Shown: positions 21,601-30,419 of the stretch, one piece after another
How positions within the stretch are numbered: position 1 is the first letter of the stretch
Layout: each line of letters starts with the position of its first letter
From: Gnetum montanum
Taxonomy: Eukaryota; Streptophyta; Gnetopsida; Gnetales; Gnetaceae
DNA: 64,000 nucleotides
Reading direction: 5' to 3'
Assembly: GCA_015680685.1 (NCBI GenBank)
Contig: MNCI01018082.1
Location: forward strand, 422,496 to 486,495
The notes under the pieces: generated by a model
Databases searched by the model: none
What the model was told of the DNA's origin: nothing
What the model saw: the letters and a program-made list of their open reading frames with translations, nothing else
Made by a program: the position numbers and the translations under genes

Positions 21601-21624
21601 AACACTTGGTTTTTACCAAGTGTT
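21601..21624. other. Perfect 10-bp stem, 4-nt loop hairpin in solo LTR
   Basis: AACACTTGGT-TTTT-ACCAAGTGTT is a perfect inverted repeat in the U3 of the solo LTR, just before the palindrome array. Diverged pieces of the same sequence near 23870-23885 and 32056-32066 in the T1 LTRs no longer pair well. Confidence 0.7.
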
Positions 21625-21627
21625 GTG

Positions 21628-21945
21628 CCAGCGTCTACGCCCAGCGTATACGCCCGACGCCCAGCATACACGCCTCACATGTACGCTCAGCAAGTGCAAC
21701 AGGAGCAAGAATTGAAGCAAGTCGACATCCATCAGCGTATACGCCCATCGTATACGCCAGCATCCATCAGCGTATACACCCAGCATCCACCGAAGTTCAC
21801 ACGCCTAGCAAGTCCAACGTATACGCTGGCCTGATGTAGCATATACGCCCAGCGTTTACCATATTTCTAAATTGTACGCACTTGGTCGACACGCCACGTG
21901 TCTCCCAACCCGATTTTCCCGGTAGAACCCCACCTATAAAAGGCC
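21628..21945 (+). promoter_or_regulatory. GCGTATACGC array and TATA box of the solo LTR
   Basis: The 10-bp palindrome GCGTATACGC occurs at 21644-21653 and, perfect or near-perfect, several more times to about 21855, usually as AGCGTATACGCCCAGC. The TATA box CTATAAAAGG follows near 21932-21941. The core palindrome is identical to the one in LTR A (5670-5679), an element of another lineage. Confidence 0.65.
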
Positions 21946-22229
21946 CATTCTTCCACGTATTCGAGGTCGGAAAAAATAGACCAAAGCAGACCCCAGATCA
22001 ATTACGCTGCAAACCAAAACCTCTTACGCTTACGCTGGAAGTTCGGTACGCCAAGCACAGTCTCTACGCTCCACCTACCGTGCGAACCATCTGCATCCCT
22101 GCACCCACCTAGGCTTTACGTCCGCCTTGTGTTCAGCCACAACTGCGTTAGACCGGTGCACTACATTTCCACTCCATAATACAGTTTACAATTTACAGTT
22201 TCCAACTTAAAGGTTAATGCTGACTTCTT

Positions 22230-22605
22230 GCATGTGTTTCTGCTTACGCCCTGTTTACGCTCTGTTTACGCTTTACGCCCAGTTTACGCTTTACGCTCTG
22301 TTTATGCTTCACGCCCTATTTACGCTTTACGCTCTGTTTACGCTTTACACCCTGTTTATGCCTTGTTTACGCTTTACGCCCAGTTTACGCCCTGTTTACG
22401 CTTTATGCTTTGTTTACGCTTTACGCCCTATTTACGCATTGTTTACGCTTTACGCCCAGTTTACGCCCTGTTTACGCTGTGTTCAGGTTTACGCTTAGTT
22501 TACGCTGCGTATATCAGTTTATGTTGTTTACGTTGTTACGCCATCTACATTTTTTTACGCCCTGTTTTTACTGTTCGCTCCGTTTTACGCCCGCTACACT
22601 GTTTA
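22230..22605 (+). repeat. TTTACGC short-repeat array in solo LTR U5
   Basis: Some thirty TTTACGC heptamers, mostly as GTTTACGCTTTACGCCC[A/T]G, lie downstream of the TATA box. They make long open frames (Tyr/Ala/Leu/Phe repeats) in two plus frames that I do not regard as genes. A shorter version on the opposite strand marks the U5 of the T1 LTRs (21131-21200 and 29795-29875, GCGTAAA). Confidence 0.85.
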
Positions 22606-22825
22606 TGCACAACCCAGCGTATAACACTTCGATGACGCTCGGGGAAATCCTTGTCTGATCCGCGTGCAGACCACTCAAGGTACCCTACCTTCGTGCATTC
22701 CAGCTTGCCCTCAGGAGAAGGTAGGATCATCTGTGCTCATCCTGCGATCCCACGGTCTCTGTTTCTCCTTCCAGCCGGGGATCGACGATTTCAAGCGGTA
22801 CATCGATCTAATGAAAAATTGAGAT

Positions 22826-23072
22826 TTTTATACAGGTTTAGACATTAGACTTGGGTTGGGTGACATGTCGCGTGTTGACCGGGTGCGAAAGAAAATTACA
22901 ACTATACAGCGTACAGGATGCCAGCGTATAGGATGCCAGTGTACAGGATGCCAACATATAGGATGCCAACGTATAGGATGCCAGCGTACATGGATGCCAG
23001 CGTACAAGATGCCAGCGTATAGCATGCCAGCGTACATGCATGCTAGCGTATAGGATGCCAGCGTACAGGAAA
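22826..23072 (-). promoter_or_regulatory. TATA box and eleven 15-bp repeats upstream, T1 3' LTR
   Basis: On the minus strand a TATA-like TGTATAAAAAT lies near 22826-22836. Upstream, 22909-23070 holds eleven head-to-tail units of about 15 bp (plus-strand unit AGCGTACAGGATGCC, with internal CAGG/TAGC/ATGC variation). The 5' LTR has eleven units too (30257-30415). A tandem array just upstream of TATA suits a multi-site activator target. Confidence 0.7.
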
Positions 23073-23107
23073 AATGTACCTAGCGTACACACATGAAAAT
23101 GCTTCAT

Positions 23108-23835
23108 TTTAAGGTCAAAACTTGATTTTTGAGTACCTGAGAGCTACTGGTGACCCCGGGGAAGGTCCTGGGGGATCTAGACGCTTAGTTCTGGCATGTT
23201 GTGACTCATTTTTGGGGCCCAAAAGTCTCTCTACACTGGCTGCACCCTGGGCGTATACGCTGGCTGCACCCTGGGTGTATACGCTGGCTGCACCCTGGGC
23301 ATATACGCTGGGCGTAGAGGAATGAAAGACCATTATTTGGAGCCCAAAATTTAACTTTCAAGTGCTTGAGAGCTTTTGGGGACCTTGGGGAAGGTCCTGG
23401 CGGGTCCAGACGCTTAGTTCTGGCATGTTGTGACTTATTTTTGGGGCCCAAAAATCTCTCTACGCTGGCTGCACCCTGGGCGTATATGGTGGGCGTAGAG
23501 GAATGAAAGACCATCATTTGGAGCCCAAAATTTGATTTTCAAGTGGTTAAGAGCTTTCGAGAACCCTAGGAAAGGTCTTGGGGGGTCCAGACGCTCAGTT
23601 CTAGCATGTTTCACTCATTTTTGGGGCCAAAAGTCTCTCTACGTTGGCTGCACCCTGGGCGTATATGCTGGGCGTAGAGGAATGAAAGACCATCATTTGG
23701 AGCCCAAAATTTGATTTTCAAGTGGCTAAGAGCTATTGGGAACCCTAGGGAATGTCTTGGGGGGTCCAGATGCATAGTTATGGCATGTTGTGACTCATTT
23801 TTGGGGTCCAAAAGTTGCTATACGCTAGGCTCTAC
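23108..23835 (-). repeat. About four ~180-bp U3 repeats, T1 3' LTR
   Basis: Units contain, on the plus strand, CTCTCTACGCTGGCTGCACC, GGGCGTATACGCTGGGCGTA, GAATGAAAGACCATCATTTGG, TTTGATTTTCAAGTG and TCTGGCATGTTGTGACTC. Unit junctions fall near 23229, 23456, 23634 and 23815. The first unit has three copies of GCTGCACCCTGGGCGTATAC. Open minus-strand stretches of about 60 codons per unit result from the near-multiple-of-three period and are not called genes. Confidence 0.9.
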
Positions 23836-24088
23836 GCTGGGCATGTATAGGCTAGCGTACAGGATGCATACTTAGTGAAAACCAAGTATTTTGAGCTCAA
23901 TATTTGCCAAGTTTAATGCCAGATATCATTGTAGTCTTCTGTGGATCCCAGGGAACCATTTCTTATTGACTTCAACTCTACTTGAAGCTATCTGTGAAGC
24001 CCTCAAGCTTCAGTCATGCTGGGGAGCATCATGACTTAGCTCGATTCTTGTTGGAGAAGTACTAAGCTCAGAATTTTGTGGTGTTTCA

Positions 24089-24101
24089 TTGGCCCCTCTT
24101 T
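24089..24101 (-). other. T1 polypurine tract
   Basis: On the minus strand AAAGAGGGGCCAA directly precedes the 3' LTR. The same 13-mer precedes the 3' LTR of T3 at 60456-60468. No 3' LTR or tract of this kind is found for T2. Confidence 0.8.
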
Positions 24102-25242
24102 ATTGACGCTTGGAGGAATCAACCCGAGAAGCATCGACAAAGAAGTACAAAATACCACAAGTGACTTAGTAGCATTGTCCTTCGACACTTGGCCAGATGT
24201 CATCACACCGTGTTCAATAGTACATGGAATTGGGGAAATGAAGTTTGTAGCTGGATAGGGAAATGAAAGTTGTGGGGATTGGGACCTGATCAAGGGATTG
24301 TGCATGGTAAAGGGGATGCTCTAGTGTGTACATGGGTCATGCTGATCCTTGTCAATAGCCATTGTTTAGCAGACTCAGAATCAAGGCATGAGATGTGCGT
24401 CCTTTGGTGGAACAAGACGCTTGTTTAGTGTTTAAGAGGACTTGTTGGCCGCGTTATGGTGGGTTGCGTTCTCTGGAGGAATAGGCCCCTTGTTTGGTGT
24501 TAAAGAGAACCTATTGGCGGAGAGCCAAAGCTGCGCAATGAGATGTTACTTGAGCTTTTGAGACATGAGTGTTTGTTCCCAAGACAACTGCCTTCCCACC
24601 TGAGGCTTATGGGAAGTGCCAAGGGTCTTGTGGTTCATTTTGCTCTTTGCTCTTTGTTCTTTTCTTTTTCTTTCTTTTTCTTTTTTGTTGTTTTTTTTAT
24701 ATTTTATCTCTTTTTTTTGTCTCTTCTTTTTTATTTTTTATTTTTTGGCAAGAGCTTTCTTTCAATTTTGCACTCATGCTCATGTGCCATATTGTGTGTT
24801 GCAGTTGCCTGAGAGCATCGTAGCGTGTAACAGTGTGCTCAAAGTTTTGGGGTGTACTGGGTAGGAAAGGGAACAAGAGTGTTGGGGAACTGGAGAATGT
24901 ATTGGGAACTGGGAATGTACTTTTGAACGGATTGATTAACCTAGTTGCGTGCGTTAGAAACAATGTGGCACCTTGTCACCATGATGAAGTGTATCTGTGT
25001 ACGAGCACCACTAGGTGTTATCCTGCAAACATAAATCCAAGAAGACAAGAAAACCACAAGCGAATGAGTTAGTGAACACTTCAGCTATGAATGTGACTAA
25101 TGCAAATGGAGGCACCATGTGAAACTTAAGGTAAAAAAATGAGCAGAAATAGTGTTGTTAGAGCCGGTATGATGAATGATGCAGCAGGCATTGATGAAGA
25201 AATATCATGAATTATAGCAGCAGATGAATGTGCCAGAAATGA
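24102..25242 (-). other. T1 3' non-coding region with pyrimidine/purine tract
   Basis: No supported gene. The plus strand has a (T/C)n tract at about 24650-24750, purine-rich in the element RNA, which creates Phe-rich open frames of no significance. The order of blocks (TTGGCCCCTCTTT, GACTCAGAATCAAGG, T-tract, AACAAGAGTGT..GGGAATGTAC, GAAGACAAGAAAACCAC) matches T3 at 60456-61480, so it is a conserved part of this family. Confidence 0.7.
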
Positions 25243-25475
25243 TATGGCCAGTTTATAGTCTTAGCAGACTGTCATGGGATAGTTTTACGTCTTAACCCAT
25301 TGGACGTTGCCAGTTTATCATTGTAGCAGATGGTACGATGCTAGTTTATAGTCATGGTGGACTATGAAGAGGCAAGCTAGTTTATAGTCTTAGCGGACTC
25401 TGGTGAATGAGTGTGACAGTTTACCGTCATGACGCCAGGACATTCTGTGGTATCAGTTTTAAGTCATGATGCCAG
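25243..25475 (-). repeat. T1 stem-loop array 3' of gag-protease
   Basis: About eight imperfect units of 25-40 bp share C[T/C]AGTTT and then a small inverted repeat: AGTC-ttagca-GACT (25257), ACGTC..GACGT (25289), CATT..GATG, ATAGTC-atggtg-GACTAT (25350), AGTC-ttagcg-GACT (25387), CGTCATGACG (25424), AGTC..GACT (25451). Stem letters change while pairing is mostly kept. The same array follows gag-protease in T2 and T3. An RNA role (packaging, translation or stability) is inferred. Confidence 0.75.
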
Positions 25476-25619
25476 GACTGCTCTGTGTGGATGCATGCGT
25501 GTGCGTTTGTATGATCCTGTAAACAAAAGCTACTAGAGAAAACAATATTAAATAGCAACTGCAGAAAATGTGAACTGAAATGCTCCAATAAATAGAAAAT
25601 AATGTGAAACGGTGGTAGT

Positions 25620-28600
25620 TTAAGGCCTTTTCGGGCCATGAGAGAACGCGTAAGCTAATATAATATAAACTAAGGTGACGTATGCACAACGAACAAAGGT
25701 GAAGAGTGGGTGAAGATTAGACGTGCCTTTGGCCGTAGGGGAGTCTTGATTATGCGATTGTTTCTTAGTCGGACATAGTCTAGGAGGCGCACTAGTTTGC
25801 TCTTGGAGGCTTTCAGTTTTTACCCCTTGTTCAGGCGTTTTAGCTCTAGGTGTTATGTTTGTTGTTGTGGGTGTTGCTTCAAGAGGCTCCTCTTTCAAGA
25901 CCTGTGACATGTCTATGTTGTGGTCAGCTTGAAAGAGAGTGTTCTCGCCATGTATAATGACTTGTCCACCTTCGTATGGAAGGCGGATTTCTTGATGTAT
26001 CGGTAAGGAAGCGGCTCGTTGTTGTGCTAGCCAAGGTCTACTAAGGATCATGTTGAAACTGGGCATCTCTTCTATGATAGTAAATTCTGCGTTGGTGGGG
26101 AATTGTTCTCCTGCCACAAAGGCTAAGTTGATTNNNNNNNNNNNNNNNNNNNNNNNNNNNNNNNNNNNNNNNNNNNNNNNNNNNNNNNNNNNNNNNNNNN
26201 NNNNNNNNNNNNNNNNNNNNNNNNNNNNNNNNNNNNNNNNNNNNNNNNNNNNNNNNNNNNNNNNNNNNNNNNNNNNNNNNNNNNNNNNNNNNNNNNNNNN
26301 NNNNNNNNNNNNNNNNNNNNNNNNNNNNNNNNNNNNNNNNNNNNNNNNNNNNNNNNNNNNNNNNNNNNNNNNNNNNNNNNNNNNNNNNNNNNNNNNNNNN
26401 NNNNNNNNNNNNNNNNNNNNNNNNNNNNNNNNNNNNNNNNNNNNNNNNNNNNNNNNNNNNNNNNNNNNNNNNNNNNNNNNNNNNNNNNNNNNNNNNNNNN
26501 NNNNNNNNNNNNNNNNNNNNNNNNNNNNNNNNNNNNNNNNNNNNNNNNNNNNNNNNNNNNNNNNNNNNNNNNNNNNNNNNNNNNNNNNNNNNNNNNNNNN
26601 NNNNNNNNNNNNNNNNNNNNNNNNNNNNNNNNNNNNNNNNNNNNNNNNNNNNNNNNNNNNNNNNNNNNNNNNNNNNNNNNNNNNNNNNNNNNNNNNNNNN
26701 NNNNNNNNNNNNNNNNNNNNNNNNNNNNNNNNNNNNNNNNNNNNNNNNNNNNNNNNNNNNNNNNNNNNNNNNNNNNNNNNNNNNNNNNNNNNNNNNNNNN
26801 NNNNNNNNNNNNNNNNNNNNNNNNNNNNNNNNNNNNNNNNNNNNNNNNNNNNNNNNNNNNNNNNNNNNNNNNNNNNNNNNNNNNNNNNNNNNNNNNNNNN
26901 NNNNNNNNNNNNNNNNNNNNNNNNNNNNNNNNNNNNNNNNNNNNNNNNNNNNNNNNNNNNNNNNNNNNNNNNNNNNNNNNNNNNNNNNNNNNNNNNNNNN
27001 NNNNNNNNNNNNNNNNNNNNNNNNNNNNNNNNNNNNNNNNNNNNNNNNNNNNNNNNNNNNNNNNNNNNNNNNNNNNNNNNNNNNNNNNNNNNNTTCTATC
27101 ATTGCTTGTAGATCATCCTTTAACGCACGACAGGTGTCGGTATTGTGACCGGACATTTGGTGGTAGTGACAGAATTGGTCTAACTTGAAATGTCGTGGAA
27201 CTAGGGGCTCATTTGGTGCTACTAAGGTGTGGTTCCTTAGTAACTCACAGTACCTATCATGTTGGCGGCAAGCATTCTCCGCTACGTGTTTGTATTGGAT
27301 TTGCCCGGCTTTAAGGAGTTGCTCTAGTAGTTCCGAAGGTCACGCAGGTAGCGATGTGTACTTAGAGCGATCCTTGCGTTAAAAATTGGACCTTAAGGTG
27401 GCCCCTGTTGTTGCAGGTGGGTTGGTACTGGTGTTTGTTGTTTTTGTGCTTACGACCACAGTTTCCATTGTTGCCTTTTGTTTGGCAATGTGTTGGTTCT
27501 TGTAAGCCACATAGGCGGGGTCATTGCTGGTTTGTGCAGCTTGTTCAATGTTCTTGATCTGTGTGAACGCTTGGCTCAACGTTTGAGCGCTTAGGTAGTA
27601 CAGTTTTGACTTGATGAAGTCATTCATGGCTCTCTTCAGAATCGTAAGTAAATATGTTTCAGGGATGGGCTCATGAAGTTCGTTAAGGGCTGCACTCCAT
27701 CGTTGGATGAACTTTTGCACAGGCTCAAGTGGTGCTTGTTTCACCTCTATCAGAGTGTCTTATGTGGCTTCAGGCTTGAGGTTGTACTTAAATCGGGTAA
27801 CAAACTGATGTAACAGATCCTCTAGAAAGGATATGGAGTTACGAGGCAAGGCTCGGTACCAGTCTAAGGCTACGCTTGTTAAGGACATAGCGAACACTCG
27901 CAAGATTGCGTGGGGCCAAGCTTGAAGCAATAGAGTTTCTGATCGAAACGTGACTAAGTGAGCGTTTGGATCTCCCTCCCCATTGTACTTGGTTAACTGG
28001 GGCAATGTGATTCCCTTGGGTAAAGCTAACGGTGGCACTGAAGAGCTAATTGGATCATCGTGATAGAAATCCAGTACTTTAACTTGTTCAGTGTTGTCAG
28101 CTTTGAGTTGCTTTACCTCATCCGCTAACGCTTGCATCATCTATTTTGCTTCTGCCCACTCTTGAGCGGTAGGTAGATTAGTTGGTTGGGGAGGTTGTTG
28201 GGTTGTAATTTGTTGCTGTGGAGCGATGTTCAGAGTTGTGATTGTGGGGTGTGGCACGTTGAAGTGAGTGGGTTGTTGAACAAGGGGTATGGTTCCTTGC
28301 CTAGCCACAAACTGTGAAGTGACACCCTGGATGTGTGGGGCCAATGTAGTGATAGTGGCCCCATGCGCTTGCATGTGTGGTATGTACTGGGTGGAGATGG
28401 GCGTGGGTAATCTCTGTTGGGATACGGATGCTTGTGTGCTCATTGATACTTGGTGAGCGGTTGTCTGTCCCATGCGAGGATGGAGTGATGGGTTTACGTA
28501 GGCATGGGGACTGAGGGTGTGGTATGAATCCTTAGGTTCGGATTGTGCCTCGAAGTCATCTACATCATGTTGATTTTGGGGCTCCTCATTGGGTCGCCAC

Positions 28601-28848
28601 GAGTTTTGGCTCCTTGCCATAAGGAGCTGGGAGATGAGTTTGTGCTGAGGTTCAGAAAGGGGGATGATGTCATATACAGAGGGGACGAATTCATGACCTC
28701 CCATGTATATGCGCTCAAAGTTTCATTTTGCCTCTTGTTCTATGGTGTTAAGAGGAAGGTTGGCCTGAATCTTCACACAGATAAAGTTGTATTATTCTTG
28801 TGTGAGGATTACGAAGGTGCGTGCATTAGAGGTTGGGGATGACTCCAT
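25620..28848 (-). pseudogene. T1 gag-protease polyprotein, broken and gapped
   Basis: The start MESSPTSNAR at 28848 parallels T2. Regions in order: N-terminal domain (VYDIIPLSEPQHKLISQLLMAR near 28660), Gln/Pro/Thr-rich linker (28550-28150), capsid-like retrotransposon gag domain (LDFYHDDPISS, KYNGEGDPNAHLVTFRSE, ALDWYRALPR, LHQFVTRFKYNL; about 28060-27780), LEPVQKFIQRWSAALNE, ending in zinc knuckle FCHYHQMSGHNTDTC next to the N gap, then protease end (FNMILSRPWLAQ near 26055) and a 120-residue tail. Stops at several CAA/CAG/GAA/TGG codons and one frame change make it inactive. Gag forms particles; protease matures them. Confidence 0.85.
26134..27093. other. Assembly gap of 960 N inside T1 gag-protease
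   Basis: A continuous N run spans the part that should hold the end of the zinc-knuckle region, the linker and the catalytic Asp loop of protease. Reading frames drawn across it are not real evidence. The corresponding T2 distance (about 50880 to 49960) is similar, so the gap may be sized realistically and probably hides no pol. Confidence 0.95.
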
Positions 28849-29570
28849 GGTGATGTGTGACAGGGTAGCATATGAGCTATCTAACAAGTGCCGAGTGTGT
28901 TTCGGGCTAAGTGTGCAGAGTGTCCGGCATGTGAACACTAAAAATTTTTCAAAGTGTCCAGCGTGTATGGCATAAATGGGAGAGAATTTGGCTAAGTATG
29001 AAATTATGAACCGTAGTCATACGCGGATGAAGATCTCGGGTAAGAGGAAGTCATCTCGGAATCGTTATGTTGTGTGTATTGTATGCCTTAGACAAGGTGA
29101 TCCATGTTGGTGGCCGTTAGTACTTAGACCAGTTTGAAGTAGATGCGAATTGCAGCGAATTTGGCTTTGAAATGGGCTCGTTTTGTGTGTTTTTGTTGAA
29201 AAAACACTATAGCGGTACTGTAGCATTATTATAGCAGCGTAAGCACTGTAGCAGTGTAAACACTGTAGCACCGTAAAAGCACTGTAGCAGTGTAAAAGCA
29301 CTGTAGCAGTGTAAACACTGTAGCAGCGTAGACGCTGGGAATTTGTAGATAAAGTTAGCATATGGTTAACAACATAGATGCTAGAAGACTTGCAGATGCT
29401 GAGTTTTAAATAGGGCAGTGTAGACGCTGATCAGCGTAGATGCTAGAAAGTTTGCAGGTAAGGTTTTAAACTATACAGTGTAAACACTGGGAGGTTTTCA
29501 GAAAAAGTCGGCGTGTACTCAATAGCGTAGATGCTGAGAGCTCTGAAGCACAACTAGTTTAAGGTAGAGG
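28849..29570 (-). repeat. T1 leader with CACTGTAGCAGTG repeats
   Basis: The region between PBS and gag start has no gene. From about 29205 to 29345 the plus strand carries tandem CACTGTAGCAGTGTAAA-like units (arms CACTG/CAGTG), and from 29400 to 29545 looser AGCGTAGATGCT and GTGTAAACACTG pieces. In RNA these can form a row of small hairpins in the 5' leader, where retroelement packaging and dimerisation signals usually sit. Confidence 0.65.
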
Positions 29571-29587
29571 CCCTCCTTCTAGCGCCA
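29571..29587 (-). other. T1 primer binding site
   Basis: On the minus strand TGGCGCTAGAAGGAGGG lies five bases after the 5' LTR. T2 has TGGTGCTAGAAGGAGGGT (53385-53368) and T4 TAGTGCTAGAAGGAGGGCC (56688-56706), each six bases after its LTR. The conserved TGG start and position identify a PBS. I cannot name the primer tRNA with confidence. Confidence 0.8.
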
Positions 29588-30256
29588 ATTACTGTATCGT
29601 CCGAAATCGTCGGTCTCCGGCTGGAAGGAAACAGAGACTGTGGGATTGCAGGACGCGCATAGAAGACCCTACATTCGCTTGAGGGAGAGCTGGAATGGAT
29701 GAAGGTAGAGTACCTTGGGTGGTCCGCACGCGGATCAGACAAGGATTTACCCGAACGTACACCGAAGTGCAATACGTTGGGTTATACGTGAAAGGCGTAA
29801 CAGGCGTAAAATAGAGAGTAAATAGCATAACAGATGCGAACAAAGCATAAACGTACAAGAGCGTAAACAGAATACATACAACAATTAATGCAGACTGTAA
29901 CAGATTGTAGGAAGAAAATGTAATAATGGCATGTCAAAATGAGAGTACAATGCATCGGTCTAACGCAGTTGTGGATTGACACAAGGCAGACGAAAAGCCT
30001 CGGTGGATGCAGGGATGATTGCGGGCTGGTTCACACTGTAGGCACAGCGTAGAGGCTATATGCTCAGCGTATAGGGTTGTCTAGCGTACAAGGTTCTTTG
30101 CTCTATTTCTCAGCGTCTCTTCTCTCTAGTTTTCTCCAAAATTTTCTCCCCTCGATCTAATGAAAAATTGATATTTTTATACAGGTTTAGACGTTAGAGT
30201 CAGGTTGGGTGACATGTGGCGCATTGACCAGGTGCGAAAGAAAATTACAACTGTAC

Positions 30257-30416
30257 AGCGTACAGGATGCCAGCATATAGGATGCTAGCATACAGGATGC
30301 AAGTGTACAAGATGCCAGTGTACATGGATGCCAGCGTACAAGATGCCAGCGTATAGCATGCCAGCGTATAGCATGCCAGCGTACATGCATGCCAGCGTAC
30401 AGGATGCCAGCGTACA
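30257..30416 (-). promoter_or_regulatory. Eleven 15-bp repeats upstream of TATA, T1 5' LTR
   Basis: Same array as at 22909-23070: eleven units of the AGCGTACAGGATGCC type, including the odd AGCGTACATGGATGCC and AGCGTACATGCATGCC units in the same order. Equal unit number in both LTRs contrasts with the unequal 180-bp array. Confidence 0.7.
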
Positions 30417-30419
30417 CAC

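Larger units (their letters stand above)
21487..22802 (+). mobile_element. Solo LTR nested in the T1 3' LTR (1316 bp)
   Basis: It begins TGAAGCACCACAAAAATTTC and ends AAGCGGTACA, flanked by TCGAT at 21482-21486 and 22803-22807. The 5' LTR of T1 has a single TCGAT at the empty site (near 30153-30160). Its tips resemble those of T1 (TGAAACACCACAAAATTTT and GACGATACA) in the opposite orientation, so it belongs to a close relative. It has a TATA box CACCTATAAAAGG near 21930, GCGTATACGC palindromes upstream (21630-21860) and a TTTACGC array downstream (22230-22600). Confidence 0.9.
20923..24088 (-). repeat. T1 3' LTR (3166 bp, contains a solo LTR)
   Basis: It begins TGTACTGTCCGAAATCATCGG and ends GGTGTTTCA, both shared with the 5' LTR at 29593-32269. 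Minus-strand landmarks: U3 at right with about four ~180-bp repeats and eleven 15-bp repeats, a TATA box (TATAAAAAT) near 22826-22836, R/U5 at left rich in GCGTAAA. It differs from the other LTR by a 1316-bp insertion (21487-22802) and fewer 180-bp repeats. Confidence 0.92.

Noticed and set aside
22217-22658. Open frames rich in Tyr/Ala/Leu/Phe on the plus strand
   Set aside because: They are translations of the TTTACGC repeat in several frames, with no start context or domain.
22909-23070. CRISPR-like regular array
   Set aside because: Units are head-to-tail without unique spacers, lie in an LTR promoter, and the context is a plant nuclear genome.
24543-24864. Phe-rich open frames, possible membrane protein
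   Set aside because: A T/C tract in the 3' non-coding region of T1 explains them; the same tract at 61005-61110 in T3 gives different frames.
26041-27156. Long open frames across the N gap on both strands
   Set aside because: N is not evidence for an open frame; only the minus-strand ends (zinc knuckle and protease) are coding.
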